Shown: one piece after another, positions 53,393-62,734 of the stretch | How positions within the stretch are numbered: position 1 is the first letter of the stretch | Layout: each line of letters begins with the position of its first letter | Assembly: GCA_000170815.1 (NCBI GenBank) | Contig: ABCO01000003.1 | Coordinates: 248,001-312,000 of the forward strand | DNA length: 64,000 nucleotides | Source of the DNA: an unidentified eubacterium SCB49 | Lineage (GTDB): Bacteria > Bacteroidota > Bacteroidia > Flavobacteriales > Flavobacteriaceae | Reading direction: 5' to 3' | Made by a program: the position numbers and the translations under genes | The notes under the pieces: generated by a model | The model's database searches: none | What the model was told of the DNA's origin: nothing | Seen by the model: the letters and a program-made list of their open reading frames with translations, nothing else

Positions 53393-53417
53393 TGTCACTC
53401 TAAGCGCAGTCGAAGTG
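53393..53417 (+). repeat. Solitary hairpin repeat element upstream of menB
   Basis: TGTCA, arm CTCT, core AAGCGCAGTCGA, arm AGTG. One core change and an imperfect arm pair show it to be a decayed copy. It is the only copy in the second half of the window. Confidence 0.8.
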
Positions 53418-53490
53418 AAATCAATTAACAATTTATCATTTTATTGATTCACGATTGCATTCAACCTGACATTAAAAAAAACAATAATTA

Positions 53491-54612
53491 ATGCGCAAAC
53501 TCATTCTTTTCTTCGGAAGTATCGTACTAACGGCTACTACTCTAGCCCAAACCCCTTATCAATTTACAGATGTCATTGACCTAGAAACAACACCTGTTAT
53601 TTCGCAAGGAAGAACAGGAACCTGCTGGAGTTTTTCGAGTACTTCTTTTTTAGAATCTGAAATTATTAGACTTACAGGAAAACAAGTGGATCTTTCAGAA
53701 ATGTATAATGTACGTAATACCTATCCTAAAAAATTAGAAAACTATATCATGCGTCAGGGTAAAGCACAGTTTAGCGAAGGTGGTCTTGCTCACGATGTAA
53801 TGAACTCTGTAGCTAACTACGGTTTAGTACCTCAAGATGCGTACAGCGGTCTTTTTGCGCAAGAAACGACACACAATCATGCGGAGCTTGTTGCTGTTTT
53901 AAAAGCAATGGCACAAACTTACGTTGACAATCCGGCAAAGAAGTTAAGCAAAAAATGGCGTCCTGCAACAGAAGCCGTTTTAGATATTTACCTAGGTGAA
54001 AACTTGAACAGTTTTACTTTTGAGGGCAAGAGTTACACCCCAGAAAGTTTCAGAAAAGCTATGAAAATTGTACCAGAAGATTATGTGACACTTACTTCTT
54101 TTACACACGCTCCTTTTTATACTTCATTTGTACTTAATATTCCAGATAACTGGAGTTACGGAAGCATGTACAATGTTCCATTAAACGACCTAATGACAAC
54201 TGTAGACAATGCACTTAAAGAAGGTTTTACAGTAGAGCTAGATTGTGATGTTAGTGAAGCTACATTTTCATCAAAAAATGGTGTTGCTGTAGTACCTAAT
54301 GATAGTGCTAAAAACAAAGACGCACTTACAGCTATCTATCCAGAAAAAAACATAACTCAAGAATACCGCCAAGACGAGTTTGAAAACTTTACAACTACAG
54401 ATGATCACTTAATGCACATTACGGGTACTGTAAAAGATCAAAACGGAAATACTTATTATAAAGTAAAAAATAGCTGGGGAACTGACGAAAGTAGAACTAC
54501 TCATGGAGGTTATGTTTATTTTAGTGAAGCATATATGCGTTTAAAAACAATAAGTGTAACCTTACATAAAGATGCAGTGCCTAATGCAACTGCTAAAAAA
54601 TTGAGTTTATAA
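53491..54612 (+). CDS. Exported papain-family (C1) peptidase, bleomycin-hydrolase-like
   Basis: This is a 373-residue protein with a signal peptide (cleavage after TLAQ, residue 20). The catalytic cysteine is C45 in SQGRTGTCWSFSSTSFLESE. The His is in HLMHITGTV and the Asn in KVKNSWGTD, so the triad is complete. The sequence is closest in pattern to aminopeptidase C / bleomycin hydrolase, which are usually cytosolic and longer; here the enzyme is exported. It probably degrades peptides in the periplasm. The upstream gap contains no clear promoter. Confidence 0.87.
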   Translation: MRKLILFFGSIVLTATTLAQTPYQFTDVIDLETTPVISQGRTGTCWSFSSTSFLESEIIRLTGKQVDLSEMYNVRNTYPKKLENYIMRQGKAQFSEGGLAHDVMNSVANYGLVPQDAYSGLFAQETTHNHAELVAVLKAMAQTYVDNPAKKLSKKWRPATEAVLDIYLGENLNSFTFEGKSYTPESFRKAMKIVPEDYVTLTSFTHAPFYTSFVLNIPDNWSYGSMYNVPLNDLMTTVDNALKEGFTVELDCDVSEATFSSKNGVAVVPNDSAKNKDALTAIYPEKNITQEYRQDEFENFTTTDDHLMHITGTVKDQNGNTYYKVKNSWGTDESRTTHGGYVYFSEAYMRLKTISVTLHKDAVPNATAKKLSL

Positions 54613-54732
54613 GACTAACAACCGAAAGCGAACTCTTTTAGATTATTGCCTAATAGATATTAAACATAGAATAGAAATATGAAATTATAGTGAATTTTTT
54701 TGTGCTTTTGTTTTAAGTCAAATTATTCATTT

Positions 54733-54768
54733 TTTCGATTTCAATTTCAAATTCGCTTTCTCTTTTTA
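54733..54768. repeat. Phased hexanucleotide tract upstream of udk
   Basis: In-register hexads TTTCGA, TTTCAA, TTTCAA, ATTCGC, TTTCTC, TTTTTA end 2 bp before the -7 element at 54770-54777. It resembles the tract at 36441-36476. Because of its position it replaces a normal -33 element. Confidence 0.5.
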
Positions 54769-54769
54769 G

Positions 54770-54777
54770 TACCTTTG
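54770..54777 (+). promoter_or_regulatory. Putative -7 element of udk
   Basis: A perfect TACCTTTG lies 17 bp before the udk ATG; no TTTG is seen 19-21 bp upstream, where the hexad tract lies. Confidence 0.5.
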
Positions 54778-54794
54778 TTTAAAACAAATTATTT

Positions 54795-55403
54795 ATGCTC
54801 ATTATAGGAATCGCAGGTGGTACTGGAAGTGGAAAAACAACCGTAGTACAACAAATAATAGATCAATTACCCATATGTGATGTAGCGGTGATTTCGCAAG
54901 ATTCTTATTACAATGACACGAGTCATTTAACTATGGATGAGCGTGTTCAAATAAATTTTGATCACCCTAGTTCTATTGATTTTGATTTATTAGAAGAGCA
55001 TTTGACTGCGCTTAAGGCAGGTGAGTCTATAGACCAACCCGTTTATTCTTTTGTAAAACACAATCGTACTGGAGAAACAATAAAAACAGAACCTAAACGC
55101 GTAGTCATTGTAGAAGGTATTTTAATACTCACACACCCTGAAGTACGTGATTTATTTGATATAAAAATCTATGTACATGCAGATAGTGATGAGCGATTAA
55201 TAAGAAGGCTTAAAAGAGATATTGCAGAACGAGGTCGTGACCTAGAAGAAGTACTAACAAGGTACCAAACTACTTTAAAACCTATGCACCAAGAGTTCAT
55301 AGATCCCACAAAAGAGTTTGCAGACATCATAATCCCCACAAATAGGTATAACACAGTGGCTGTAGATGTCATTAGATCTGTAATAGAAACAAAACTAAAA
55401 TAG
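54795..55403 (+). CDS. udk: Uridine kinase
   Basis: This 202-residue P-loop kinase has GIAGGTGSGKTTV at the start, then DSYYND, FDHPSSIDFDLL and PVYSF, and the LID region RLIRRLKRDIAERGRDL. It phosphorylates uridine and cytidine with ATP or GTP in pyrimidine salvage. It is followed at 3 bp by the DivIC/FtsB-like gene, a pairing I recall as common in flavobacteria. Confidence 0.93.
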   Translation: MLIIGIAGGTGSGKTTVVQQIIDQLPICDVAVISQDSYYNDTSHLTMDERVQINFDHPSSIDFDLLEEHLTALKAGESIDQPVYSFVKHNRTGETIKTEPKRVVIVEGILILTHPEVRDLFDIKIYVHADSDERLIRRLKRDIAERGRDLEEVLTRYQTTLKPMHQEFIDPTKEFADIIIPTNRYNTVAVDVIRSVIETKLK

Positions 55404-55406
55404 TCT

Positions 55407-55724
55407 GTGAAATATTCTGAATTAAAAAAGGAAAGATGGTTTCGGTTTTTGAGTAACAAATATGTATTTGTATTACTCCTGTTTTTGGTATGGATGTTTT
55501 TTTTTGACACCAACAACTGGTTTATTCACGAAGAACTAGATGATGATGTAGAAGCGCTAGAAGAAAATATTGAACATTATAAAGAAGAAATTATGCTCGA
55601 TAAAAAATTTCTAGACAAAATGAAAGACAGCACAGAAATGGAAAAATTTGCCCGAGAAAATTATTACCTTAAACGGGAAAATGAAGATATCTTTATCATA
55701 GAACATGAAGATAGTATTAAGTAG
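55407..55724 (+). CDS. Septum formation initiator family protein (DivIC/FtsB-like)
   Basis: This 105-residue protein starts at a GTG (55407), 3 bp after udk. A short basic N-terminus is followed by one transmembrane helix (about 20-36, YVFVLLLFLVWMFFFD), a coiled coil (LDDDVEALEENIEHYKEEI), and the family motif KFARENYYLKRENEDIFII. It is expected to work with FtsL/FtsQ-type proteins in assembling the division septum. Length and layout are typical. Confidence 0.87.
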   Translation: MKYSELKKERWFRFLSNKYVFVLLLFLVWMFFFDTNNWFIHEELDDDVEALEENIEHYKEEIMLDKKFLDKMKDSTEMEKFARENYYLKRENEDIFIIEHEDSIK

Positions 55725-55750
55725 TGAGAAGTGAAAAATAAAACTGAAAG

Positions 55751-57112
55751 ATGAAGACCAACTTATTTAAAAATTTTGAACCTGTTTCTGCTAAAGCTTG
55801 GAAACAAAAAATTCAAGTAGATTTAAAAGGAGCTGACTATAATGACACCTTAATTTGGGAAAGTCTAGAAGGTATTCACGTGAAGCCTTTTTACCATAGA
55901 GATGATTTTGATAAACCATTCTCCCCTATTCCAGGACAACCTGATTCTTGGAAAATATCGCAGTATTTTTTTATCGATAACGAAAAGCTTACTAATAAAC
56001 TCGCACTAGACGCCATTGCAAGAGGCGCAGAAGCACTTTATTTTTCTGCAAATAACACCTTTGATTATAGCACGGTGTTTAATGGTGTTACAGCAATCAC
56101 TTTAATACAATTACAGCTACATTTTTTAGAGACTACTTTTGTAAAAGAACTCACAGATTTTGCTGATAAAAATTCAATTTCAGTACAGGTTTTAATTGAC
56201 CCCATAGGTCATTTAGCAAAAGAAGGAAATTGGTTTACAAATGAAATAGAAGATCTTAAAGCTACTTCTGAAATAATAAAAACGACAGCAACAGGACTAT
56301 TTATTGACACCTCGCACTATCAAAACGCTGGTGCCAATATGGTACAACAGCTTGCGTATGCATTAAGTCACGTTAATGAATATTTAAATCACTACAGCAC
56401 AATAGAAAAGCACGTTATTCCAACCTTTAAAATTTCGGTAGGGAGTAATTACTTTTTTGAAATTGCGAAAATAAGAGCTTTACGTTTAGGCTATGCTGCA
56501 TTAGCAAAAGCACACGGAGTTGATGAGAATTGCACCATTATCGCTACCCCATCAATACGAAACAAAACCTTGTATGATTACAATGTAAATATGCTACGTA
56601 CCACAACAGAATGCATGAGTGCTGTATTAGGTGGTGCAGATGTGGTGGTCAACTTGCCTTATGATGCTATCTATCATAAAAGTAATGAGTTTGGCGAGCG
56701 AATATCACGCAATCAACTTTTAGTTCTGAAAGGAGAAAGCTATTTTGACGTGGTAAGCAACACAGCAGATGGTAGCTATTACATAGAAGCTATCACACAA
56801 GAATTAGCCGAAAAAAGTCTACGTTTATTAAAAGACATTGAGGAAAATAGTGGCTTATTATCACAGTTAAAAGAAGGTACTATCCAACGAAAAATAACTG
56901 AAAGTGCAGAAAAGGAACAAGCCCTTTTTAACGAAGGAACCTTAGTCTTATTAGGTACAAACAAACACCCAAACCCTCAAGATAAGATGAAAGATGATCT
57001 TGAGTTGTACCCTTTTCTAAAGCACAACCCTAGAAAAACATTAACAATACCTATCAACCCAAAACGACTAGCAGAAAATATTGAACAGGAAAGGCTGGCT
57101 GATGAAACATAA
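55751..57112 (+). CDS. mutA: Methylmalonyl-CoA mutase small subunit
   Basis: This 453-residue protein has the mutase TIM-barrel pattern (FDYSTVFNGVTAITLIQLQ, FKISVGSNYFFEIAKIRALRLGYAAL, GGADVVVNLPYDA, shown in parts) but no DxHxxG cobalamin motif, so it is the non-catalytic small subunit. It is shorter than the classical 600-residue small subunit because no B12-binding domain follows. It pairs with the large subunit encoded downstream to convert succinyl-CoA to methylmalonyl-CoA. A lipoprotein gene overlaps its last 11 bp and separates it from mutB. Confidence 0.9.
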   Translation: MKTNLFKNFEPVSAKAWKQKIQVDLKGADYNDTLIWESLEGIHVKPFYHRDDFDKPFSPIPGQPDSWKISQYFFIDNEKLTNKLALDAIARGAEALYFSANNTFDYSTVFNGVTAITLIQLQLHFLETTFVKELTDFADKNSISVQVLIDPIGHLAKEGNWFTNEIEDLKATSEIIKTTATGLFIDTSHYQNAGANMVQQLAYALSHVNEYLNHYSTIEKHVIPTFKISVGSNYFFEIAKIRALRLGYAALAKAHGVDENCTIIATPSIRNKTLYDYNVNMLRTTTECMSAVLGGADVVVNLPYDAIYHKSNEFGERISRNQLLVLKGESYFDVVSNTADGSYYIEAITQELAEKSLRLLKDIEENSGLLSQLKEGTIQRKITESAEKEQALFNEGTLVLLGTNKHPNPQDKMKDDLELYPFLKHNPRKTLTIPINPKRLAENIEQERLADET

Positions 57113-57734
57113 AATTTTTATCACAGTACTGTTCTTTTCCTTACTAGCTAGTTGTAATCTCGTGTCTAAAGAGATTATAAACTGGATGGAAACAGATGAT
57201 ATTGTAGCCTATCCAACAAAAACACATTATCTAGAAGAAGATGATATAAAAGCAAAGTTACCTATAGAGTTTGAGCGTTATTCTTTGTATGACTATCAAC
57301 AACGTATAAAAACTTTAACAACTAAAGAACATTATAAAAGTGAAATAGCTAGAGTAAACACATTAAAGAAACTAGAAGGAAATTTATATATTTACTTCGA
57401 TTCATTAAACAACTCTAGTTATACGATAAACGCAATGCCGTATATGCCTATTAAAAAACAAGATGCAAAATATCTTTTAGGCATAATGAGCAAAAACTTG
57501 AGAGAGAACGAAAAGATCATTGATGTTAAATTTGAAAAAATAACAGGCAAATACTTTTCTAGTAATGGTCGCCAAACTTTTAAAGCAATTTATAAGTTTA
57601 CGAATGAAAAAATGAAAGTGACTTGGTATACTACAATGTATGTAATATCTTCAAATGGAAAAACGGTCTGGACACAGTTAAACACGCCTTTTTTAATCAA
57701 CTTTGACCCTATTGCTGCAAAAATGATATTTTAA
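57102..57734 (+). CDS. Lipoprotein of unknown function between mutA and mutB
   Basis: The 210-residue product starts at the ATG at 57102 ([20 protein letters not shown]) with a lipobox LLASC; an in-frame ATG at 57081 gives a weaker signal. The mature part has a helical segment (about 50-75) followed by a beta-rich domain ([32 protein letters not shown]). I do not recognise a family. It overlaps mutA by 11 bp and ends 2 bp before mutB, so it must be translated with them. Confidence 0.72.
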   Translation: MKHKIFITVLFFSLLASCNLVSKEIINWMETDDIVAYPTKTHYLEEDDIKAKLPIEFERYSLYDYQQRIKTLTTKEHYKSEIARVNTLKKLEGNLYIYFDSLNNSSYTINAMPYMPIKKQDAKYLLGIMSKNLRENEKIIDVKFEKITGKYFSSNGRQTFKAIYKFTNEKMKVTWYTTMYVISSNGKTVWTQLNTPFLINFDPIAAKMIF

Positions 57735-57736
57735 TT

Positions 57737-59896
57737 ATGAAGAGAATAGACATAGCTAACATAACAATTGGTAATCACACAAATTCTGTTTCAGAAGAAA
57801 CAAAAATTAGTGATACTGCCGAGGGTATTTCAGTAAAAAAAACCTATACCAAAGAGGATCTTGAGCCATTAAACCATTTAGATTTTGTTGCAGGATTAGC
57901 TCCTAATCTTCGTGGACCATATTCCACTATGTATGTTCGTAGACCTTGGACAATAAGGCAATATGCAGGTTTCTCTACCGCAGAAGAAAGTAATGCGTTT
58001 TACCGTCGTAATCTAGCTGCAGGTCAAAAAGGACTTTCTGTTGCTTTTGATCTTGCTACACATAGAGGTTATGATAGTGATCACGACCGCGTGGTGGGTG
58101 ATGTTGGTAAAGCGGGTGTTGCCATAGATAGTGTAGAAGACATGAAAATTCTATTCGATCAAATACCGCTTGATAAAATGAGTGTATCGATGACCATGAA
58201 TGGCGCTGTGCTTCCTATTATGGCTTTTTATATTGTAGCAGCAGAAGAACAAGGTGTAGATATTTCGGCATTATCAGGTACCATACAGAATGATATATTA
58301 AAAGAGTTTATGGTACGTAATACGTACATCTATCCTCCTACTCCTTCTATGAAAATTATTAGCGACATCTTTGAATACACTTCTCAAAAGATGCCAAAGT
58401 TTAACTCAATCTCTATATCGGGTTATCATATGCAAGAGGCAGGTGCTACTTGTGATATTGAGCTAGCTTACACACTCGCAGATGGTTTAGAATATATACG
58501 TAAAGGACTTGCAGCTGGAATGGACATTGATACTTTTGCCCCTCGCCTTTCTTTTTTCTGGGCTATAGGGATGAACCATTTTATGGAAATTGCAAAAATG
58601 CGAGCGGCACGTTTATTATGGGCAAAGTTGGTTAAACAATTTAACCCTAAAAATCCAAAATCATTAGCTTTAAGAACACATTGCCAAACATCGGGATGGA
58701 GTTTAACAGAACAAGATCCTTTTAATAATGTGGCTCGTACTTGTATTGAAGCAGCTGCAGCGGCTTTTGGTGGCACACAATCATTACACACCAATGCCTT
58801 AGATGAGGCCATTGCCTTACCAACTGATTTCTCGGCACGTATTGCAAGAAATACACAGATCTACTTACAAGAAGAAACGAAAATAACAAAAACGGTAGAC
58901 CCTTGGGCTGGAAGTTATTACGTAGAAAACCTCACTAATGATATTGCAGAAAAAGCTTGGTCATTAATTGAAGAGGTAGAAGAATTAGGCGGAATGACAA
59001 AAGCCATCGAGGCAGGAATCCCTAAACTACGAATTGAAGAAGCCGCAGCGCGTAAACAAGCTAGAATAGATAGTGGTCAGGACAGCATAATTGGCGTAAA
59101 TAAATATAGGCTTGATAAAGAAGATCCATTACACATACTCGATGTAGACAATGAAATGGTACGTAATGCTCAATTAGAGCGTTTAGCATCAATAAAAGCT
59201 TCTAGAAATACAGAGGCTGTTGAAAAATGTTTACGTAACTTGACAGAAGTAGCTAAAGATTCAGAATCTGGTAAAGACTCCAATCTTCAAGGAAATAAAA
59301 ACCTATTAGCCTTAGCTGTTGAAGCAGCTAGAAATCGTGCAACACTTGGTGAAATTAGTGATGCACTTGAAGAAGCTTTTGGTAGATATAAAGCACAAAT
59401 TAGATCGTTTAGCGGCGTATATAGTAAAGAAATGAAACAAGACCCATCATTTGCACAAGCAAGAGAACTTGCAAATCAATTTGCAGAACTAGAAGGAAGA
59501 CGTCCTAGAATTATGATTGCAAAAATGGGACAAGACGGTCACGATCGTGGCGCAAAAGTAGTAGCTACAGGCTATGCAGATGTTGGTTTTGATGTTGATA
59601 TAGGCCCACTTTTTCAAACCCCAAAAGAGGCAGCAAAGCAAGCAGTAGAAAATGATGTGCATATATTAGGAATCTCTTCTCTCGCAGCTGGGCACAAAAC
59701 ATTAGTACCTCAGGTAATTGCAGAAATGAAAGCCCTTGGTCGTGATGATATAATGGTAATTGTAGGAGGTGTAATACCTGCACAAGATTATCAGTTTTTA
59801 TTTGATGCTGGCGCTGTAGCTGTATATGGACCAGGAACTAAAATTAGTGATGCTGCCATAGAAATGCTTAACGTTTTAATTAAAAGTATATCTTAA
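57737..59896 (+). CDS. scpA: Methylmalonyl-CoA mutase large (catalytic) subunit
   Basis: This is a 719-residue adenosylcobalamin enzyme. The substrate barrel signatures are [25 protein letters not shown] and [22 protein letters not shown], shown in parts. The C-terminal B12-binding domain has the DxHxxG motif in [17 protein letters not shown], and then GVIPAQDY. It isomerises succinyl-CoA and methylmalonyl-CoA, linking propionate and odd-chain metabolism with the TCA cycle. It is 2 bp after the lipoprotein gene and 4 bp before the carboxypeptidase-regulatory-like gene. Confidence 0.96.
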   Translation: MKRIDIANITIGNHTNSVSEETKISDTAEGISVKKTYTKEDLEPLNHLDFVAGLAPNLRGPYSTMYVRRPWTIRQYAGFSTAEESNAFYRRNLAAGQKGLSVAFDLATHRGYDSDHDRVVGDVGKAGVAIDSVEDMKILFDQIPLDKMSVSMTMNGAVLPIMAFYIVAAEEQGVDISALSGTIQNDILKEFMVRNTYIYPPTPSMKIISDIFEYTSQKMPKFNSISISGYHMQEAGATCDIELAYTLADGLEYIRKGLAAGMDIDTFAPRLSFFWAIGMNHFMEIAKMRAARLLWAKLVKQFNPKNPKSLALRTHCQTSGWSLTEQDPFNNVARTCIEAAAAAFGGTQSLHTNALDEAIALPTDFSARIARNTQIYLQEETKITKTVDPWAGSYYVENLTNDIAEKAWSLIEEVEELGGMTKAIEAGIPKLRIEEAAARKQARIDSGQDSIIGVNKYRLDKEDPLHILDVDNEMVRNAQLERLASIKASRNTEAVEKCLRNLTEVAKDSESGKDSNLQGNKNLLALAVEAARNRATLGEISDALEEAFGRYKAQIRSFSGVYSKEMKQDPSFAQARELANQFAELEGRRPRIMIAKMGQDGHDRGAKVVATGYADVGFDVDIGPLFQTPKEAAKQAVENDVHILGISSLAAGHKTLVPQVIAEMKALGRDDIMVIVGGVIPAQDYQFLFDAGAVAVYGPGTKISDAAIEMLNVLIKSIS

Positions 59897-59900
59897 TTTT

Positions 59901-60932
59901 TTGAAATCATATACGTCAAAACTGAATGTTAAAAGGTTACTGTTTTTTACTTTTTTTAGTTTATTTCAGTTAACAATTAATGCACAAGACTTTATTGAAG
60001 GTCAGGTGTTTAGAGCTACAGACAGCACCTCAATCTCTGGAGCCTCAGTATATTTTGACGGAACAAGTATTGGTGTAATTTCTAACGAAAAAGGTGCGTT
60101 TAAAATCCCTTATACAGAAAACAATTCTTTATTAGTCATAAGCTATCTAGGTTGTGAACCTTTAGTTATTAATACAAATGAACCTGCTTATAAAAAGAAA
60201 TCTCTGTACATATATCTAGACGATAAACTAGAAGCCTTAGATGCAGTACAACTTGAGGTTGACCCTTGGAGTAGAATAAAAAAATTAAAACTATTTAGAA
60301 CACACTTTATTGGTAAATATCCTACCTGGAAGTATTGTAAAATAATGAATGAAGATGATGTCAATTTAAAATACATACCATCTTCTCAGGTTTTAGTCGC
60401 AAGTGCTAAAAACCCTATTGTTGTTAAAAACAAAAAACTAGGATATGAAATTACGTATAACTTGATAGATTTTGAAGTAAGTTTTAAAAAATCTCCAGGG
60501 GGAATACTCTATGCATCTAGCACTTACTATGAAGGTACAAGCTTTTTTAAACCTTTAAAAAAACGAACTTCAAAAAAAGTGATTGCAAATAGAGAAAAGA
60601 GTTTTCTTGGTTCTACATTACATTTCTACAGATCTATTTATCAAAGAAAACTTGATGAAAATCATTTTAAAATATTTCATAAAAGATTTTTAGTGGACAC
60701 TTATAAGTATTTTTCAATTATAGATGATGATAATATGAAAAATGTCACACTACACGCAGAAGAGATTGATATACTCTATAAAGACGAACATCATTCTAGT
60801 TTTAAAGCAAAACGTAATTTCTATATAGATCAATACGGAAACCATTTTCCTCCAGATGCCGTAACCGTTGGAGGCGTAATGTCTCAAATACGTCTTGCAG
60901 AAACCTTACCTCTTGATTACAAACAACAATAA
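59901..60932 (+). CDS. Exported carboxypeptidase-regulatory-like domain protein
   Basis: This 343-residue protein probably starts at a TTG, 4 bp after the mutB stop. The signal peptide ends near TINAQ (about residue 29). Next comes a beta-sandwich of the CarboxypepD_reg-like type (about 30-100: IEGQVFRATDSTSISGASVYF, GVISNEKGAFKIPYTE). The remaining 240 residues are a mixed domain seen in many Bacteroidota proteins of unknown function. A surface or periplasmic role is inferred. It closes the mutase operon. Confidence 0.78.
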   Translation: MKSYTSKLNVKRLLFFTFFSLFQLTINAQDFIEGQVFRATDSTSISGASVYFDGTSIGVISNEKGAFKIPYTENNSLLVISYLGCEPLVINTNEPAYKKKSLYIYLDDKLEALDAVQLEVDPWSRIKKLKLFRTHFIGKYPTWKYCKIMNEDDVNLKYIPSSQVLVASAKNPIVVKNKKLGYEITYNLIDFEVSFKKSPGGILYASSTYYEGTSFFKPLKKRTSKKVIANREKSFLGSTLHFYRSIYQRKLDENHFKIFHKRFLVDTYKYFSIIDDDNMKNVTLHAEEIDILYKDEHHSSFKAKRNFYIDQYGNHFPPDAVTVGGVMSQIRLAETLPLDYKQQ

Positions 60933-60968
60933 AATACGTTTTAGCACACTAATTTTGGTAGCAAATTT

Positions 60969-61496
60969 ATGGTAACTACAGTAATAGAAACAGAACGACT
61001 TATCCTTAGAACCTGGTCTAAAAAAGATATTGTGCCTTTTGCTGAAATGTGCTCAGACACAGAAGTGATGCGCTACTTCCCTGCTCCCCTTTCTTATGAA
61101 CAAACAGCATCTCTTGTTCATAGATTTCAAGAAAGATATGAGCAAGATGGCTATACTTATTACGCTGTAGCATTAAAAGAAACTGGCGAATTTATTGGCT
61201 TCTGTGGGATGCTAATGCAAACTTACGAAAGTCCTTATACACCCAACGTAGATATAGGCTGGCGTTTAAAAAAAGCCGCTTGGGGTAATGGCTATGCTAC
61301 AGAAGCAGCAAAAGCCTGTTTAGATTTGTCAAAAGAAAAACTAAAAATAAAAACCATCATATCGGTAGCATCACAAAAAAATCTTCCTTCTATTAATGTG
61401 ATGCAGAAAATTGGTATGAAAAAGATAGGTGAGTTTAATCATCCTGCTTTACATGATACTCCTGAATTGAATCCTTGTGAGGTGTATAAAATTTAA
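60969..61496 (+). CDS. GNAT-family N-acetyltransferase (RimJ/RimL type) with altered 3' end
   Basis: This 175-residue protein begins TERLILRTWSKKDI and has the acetyl-CoA-binding block WRLKKAAWGNGYATEAAKACL, shown in part, and the later NLPSINVMQKIGMKKIGEF. It would acetylate an amino group of a protein or small molecule. The last six codons, from an 18-bp segment (61470-61487) repeated at 62696-62713, end CEVYKI. The distant copy would give NPCEVYWINF instead, which looks like the original C-terminus. Confidence 0.82.
   Translation: MVTTVIETERLILRTWSKKDIVPFAEMCSDTEVMRYFPAPLSYEQTASLVHRFQERYEQDGYTYYAVALKETGEFIGFCGMLMQTYESPYTPNVDIGWRLKKAAWGNGYATEAAKACLDLSKEKLKIKTIISVASQKNLPSINVMQKIGMKKIGEFNHPALHDTPELNPCEVYKI
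61470..61487 (+). repeat. 18-bp direct repeat, left copy (end of GNAT gene)
   Basis: AATCCTTGTGAGGTGTAT is identical at 62696-62713. Both lie in plus orientation and bracket 1.2 kb containing the lipoprotein gene. Confidence 0.85.
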
Positions 61497-61572
61497 ACAT
61501 CATACTGCACCATGTCTTATGATTTATTGGTATATTGTTATTAAAAGCTATATAATCTTAAAACTATCAAAA

Positions 61573-62508
61573 ATGAATCCAATAAAAAACCTATTTTATA
61601 TTTGCGGCTTTTTAGTTTTATTATGTTCTTGCGAAAAAAATGAAATATCTGAAGCAATTATTGAAGATGAACCTCAATTGTTGCAACTGCCCTGTGATAT
61701 TAGTATATCGAAAATTATAGAACATTATGATTTTAATTATACAAATGAACAATACGAAGTAACCATAAAAACGAATGTAATTGAGTGTAAAAAACAAAAC
61801 CTACAATACATTAATACTATGCATAGCGATACTACCAATACGTATTTTTTAGACAGATACATATACAATACGGATAATCAATTAATTAATATTATTGATT
61901 TTACTGATTATGGGCCTTTTGAAACACGTATTAGTTATGACTCCTATGGAGTTATCAATTTGATAAAAACATATGGGAATGAAATGGAAATTAATAAGTA
62001 CACGATAGAGGAAGTTGAAGATAATAAGTATAATATTACAAAATATGGGATAAGTCCAGAAAGCGGCGAATATTTTCGTCTAGAAAATCTTTTTTTCACA
62101 TTTGATGAAGAAGAAAATTTAATTCTAGTTGAAAGATTACCTGTATCAGGGTTTGAAGGATATGACTTCACTTTAGAATTTGTTTATGATGAAAAAGGAA
62201 ACCTTATTTCTCACTGGCATAACAATGTATTTATACATTCTATTTCATATTCATCAATAAAAAACACAAAAAGTTATTTAACCTTAAGGTCTTATGGTAA
62301 GAAAAACTATTATCTCACATTATTTGAGAAAATGGATAGTAGTAGTTTTCCCTACCAATTTCTTGAAGCACAAGCGTCCTTCAATGTACAATCAAATGAG
62401 CTAAATTATAATAATTATGAAATTCATGAGTCAGGATATTATTCTAAAAGAACTGATATTGAAGAGTCAGGAAATCTTTTAACAAGCACAGAATATATTT
62501 TTGATTAA
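61573..62508 (+). CDS. Lipoprotein of unknown function
   Basis: This 311-residue lipoprotein starts at the ATG at 61573 (MNPIKNLFYICGFLVLLCSC). The open frame reaches back into the GNAT gene, but this ATG alone gives a signal peptide with lipobox LLCSC. The mature part is beta-rich, with repeated patterns like YIYNTDNQLINIIDF, ISYDSYGVINLIKTY and LEFVYDEKGNLISHW that resemble RHS/YD-like strand-turn motifs. The function is unknown. It lies within the 18-bp direct repeats and may be an inserted segment. Confidence 0.75.
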   Translation: MNPIKNLFYICGFLVLLCSCEKNEISEAIIEDEPQLLQLPCDISISKIIEHYDFNYTNEQYEVTIKTNVIECKKQNLQYINTMHSDTTNTYFLDRYIYNTDNQLINIIDFTDYGPFETRISYDSYGVINLIKTYGNEMEINKYTIEEVEDNKYNITKYGISPESGEYFRLENLFFTFDEEENLILVERLPVSGFEGYDFTLEFVYDEKGNLISHWHNNVFIHSISYSSIKNTKSYLTLRSYGKKNYYLTLFEKMDSSSFPYQFLEAQASFNVQSNELNYNNYEIHESGYYSKRTDIEESGNLLTSTEYIFD

Positions 62509-62695
62509 ATTCAGATAAATATTATTCTTCTTACAACCTATTCTTACTGTAGTTTACATTCAAAACGTAGGCTAGGTTCAAATGAGAAACTTAGTGCTTT
62601 TTAGCACAGTGAATGCTACAACAATCCATTTTCCACTTATTAACATTTCAGAAAACACTAGCACTTACCTACTTCTTTTTTTCCGCCGAGCGTAA

Positions 62696-62713
62696 AATCC
62701 TTGTGAGGTGTAT
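62696..62713 (+). repeat. 18-bp direct repeat, right copy (detached GNAT 3' end)
   Basis: In the GNAT frame this copy continues NPCEVYWINF-stop (62696-62728), a plausible original C-terminus. Upstream sequence here has no further GNAT similarity. Confidence 0.6.
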
Positions 62714-62734
62714 TGGATTAATTTTTAATACTAT

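Noticed and set aside
60740..60775. Another hairpin element in the carboxypeptidase-regulatory-like gene (AAAAATGTCACACT)
   Set aside because: Only the left spacer and prefix match; the GAGCGCAGTCGA core and right arm are absent, so it is probably chance.
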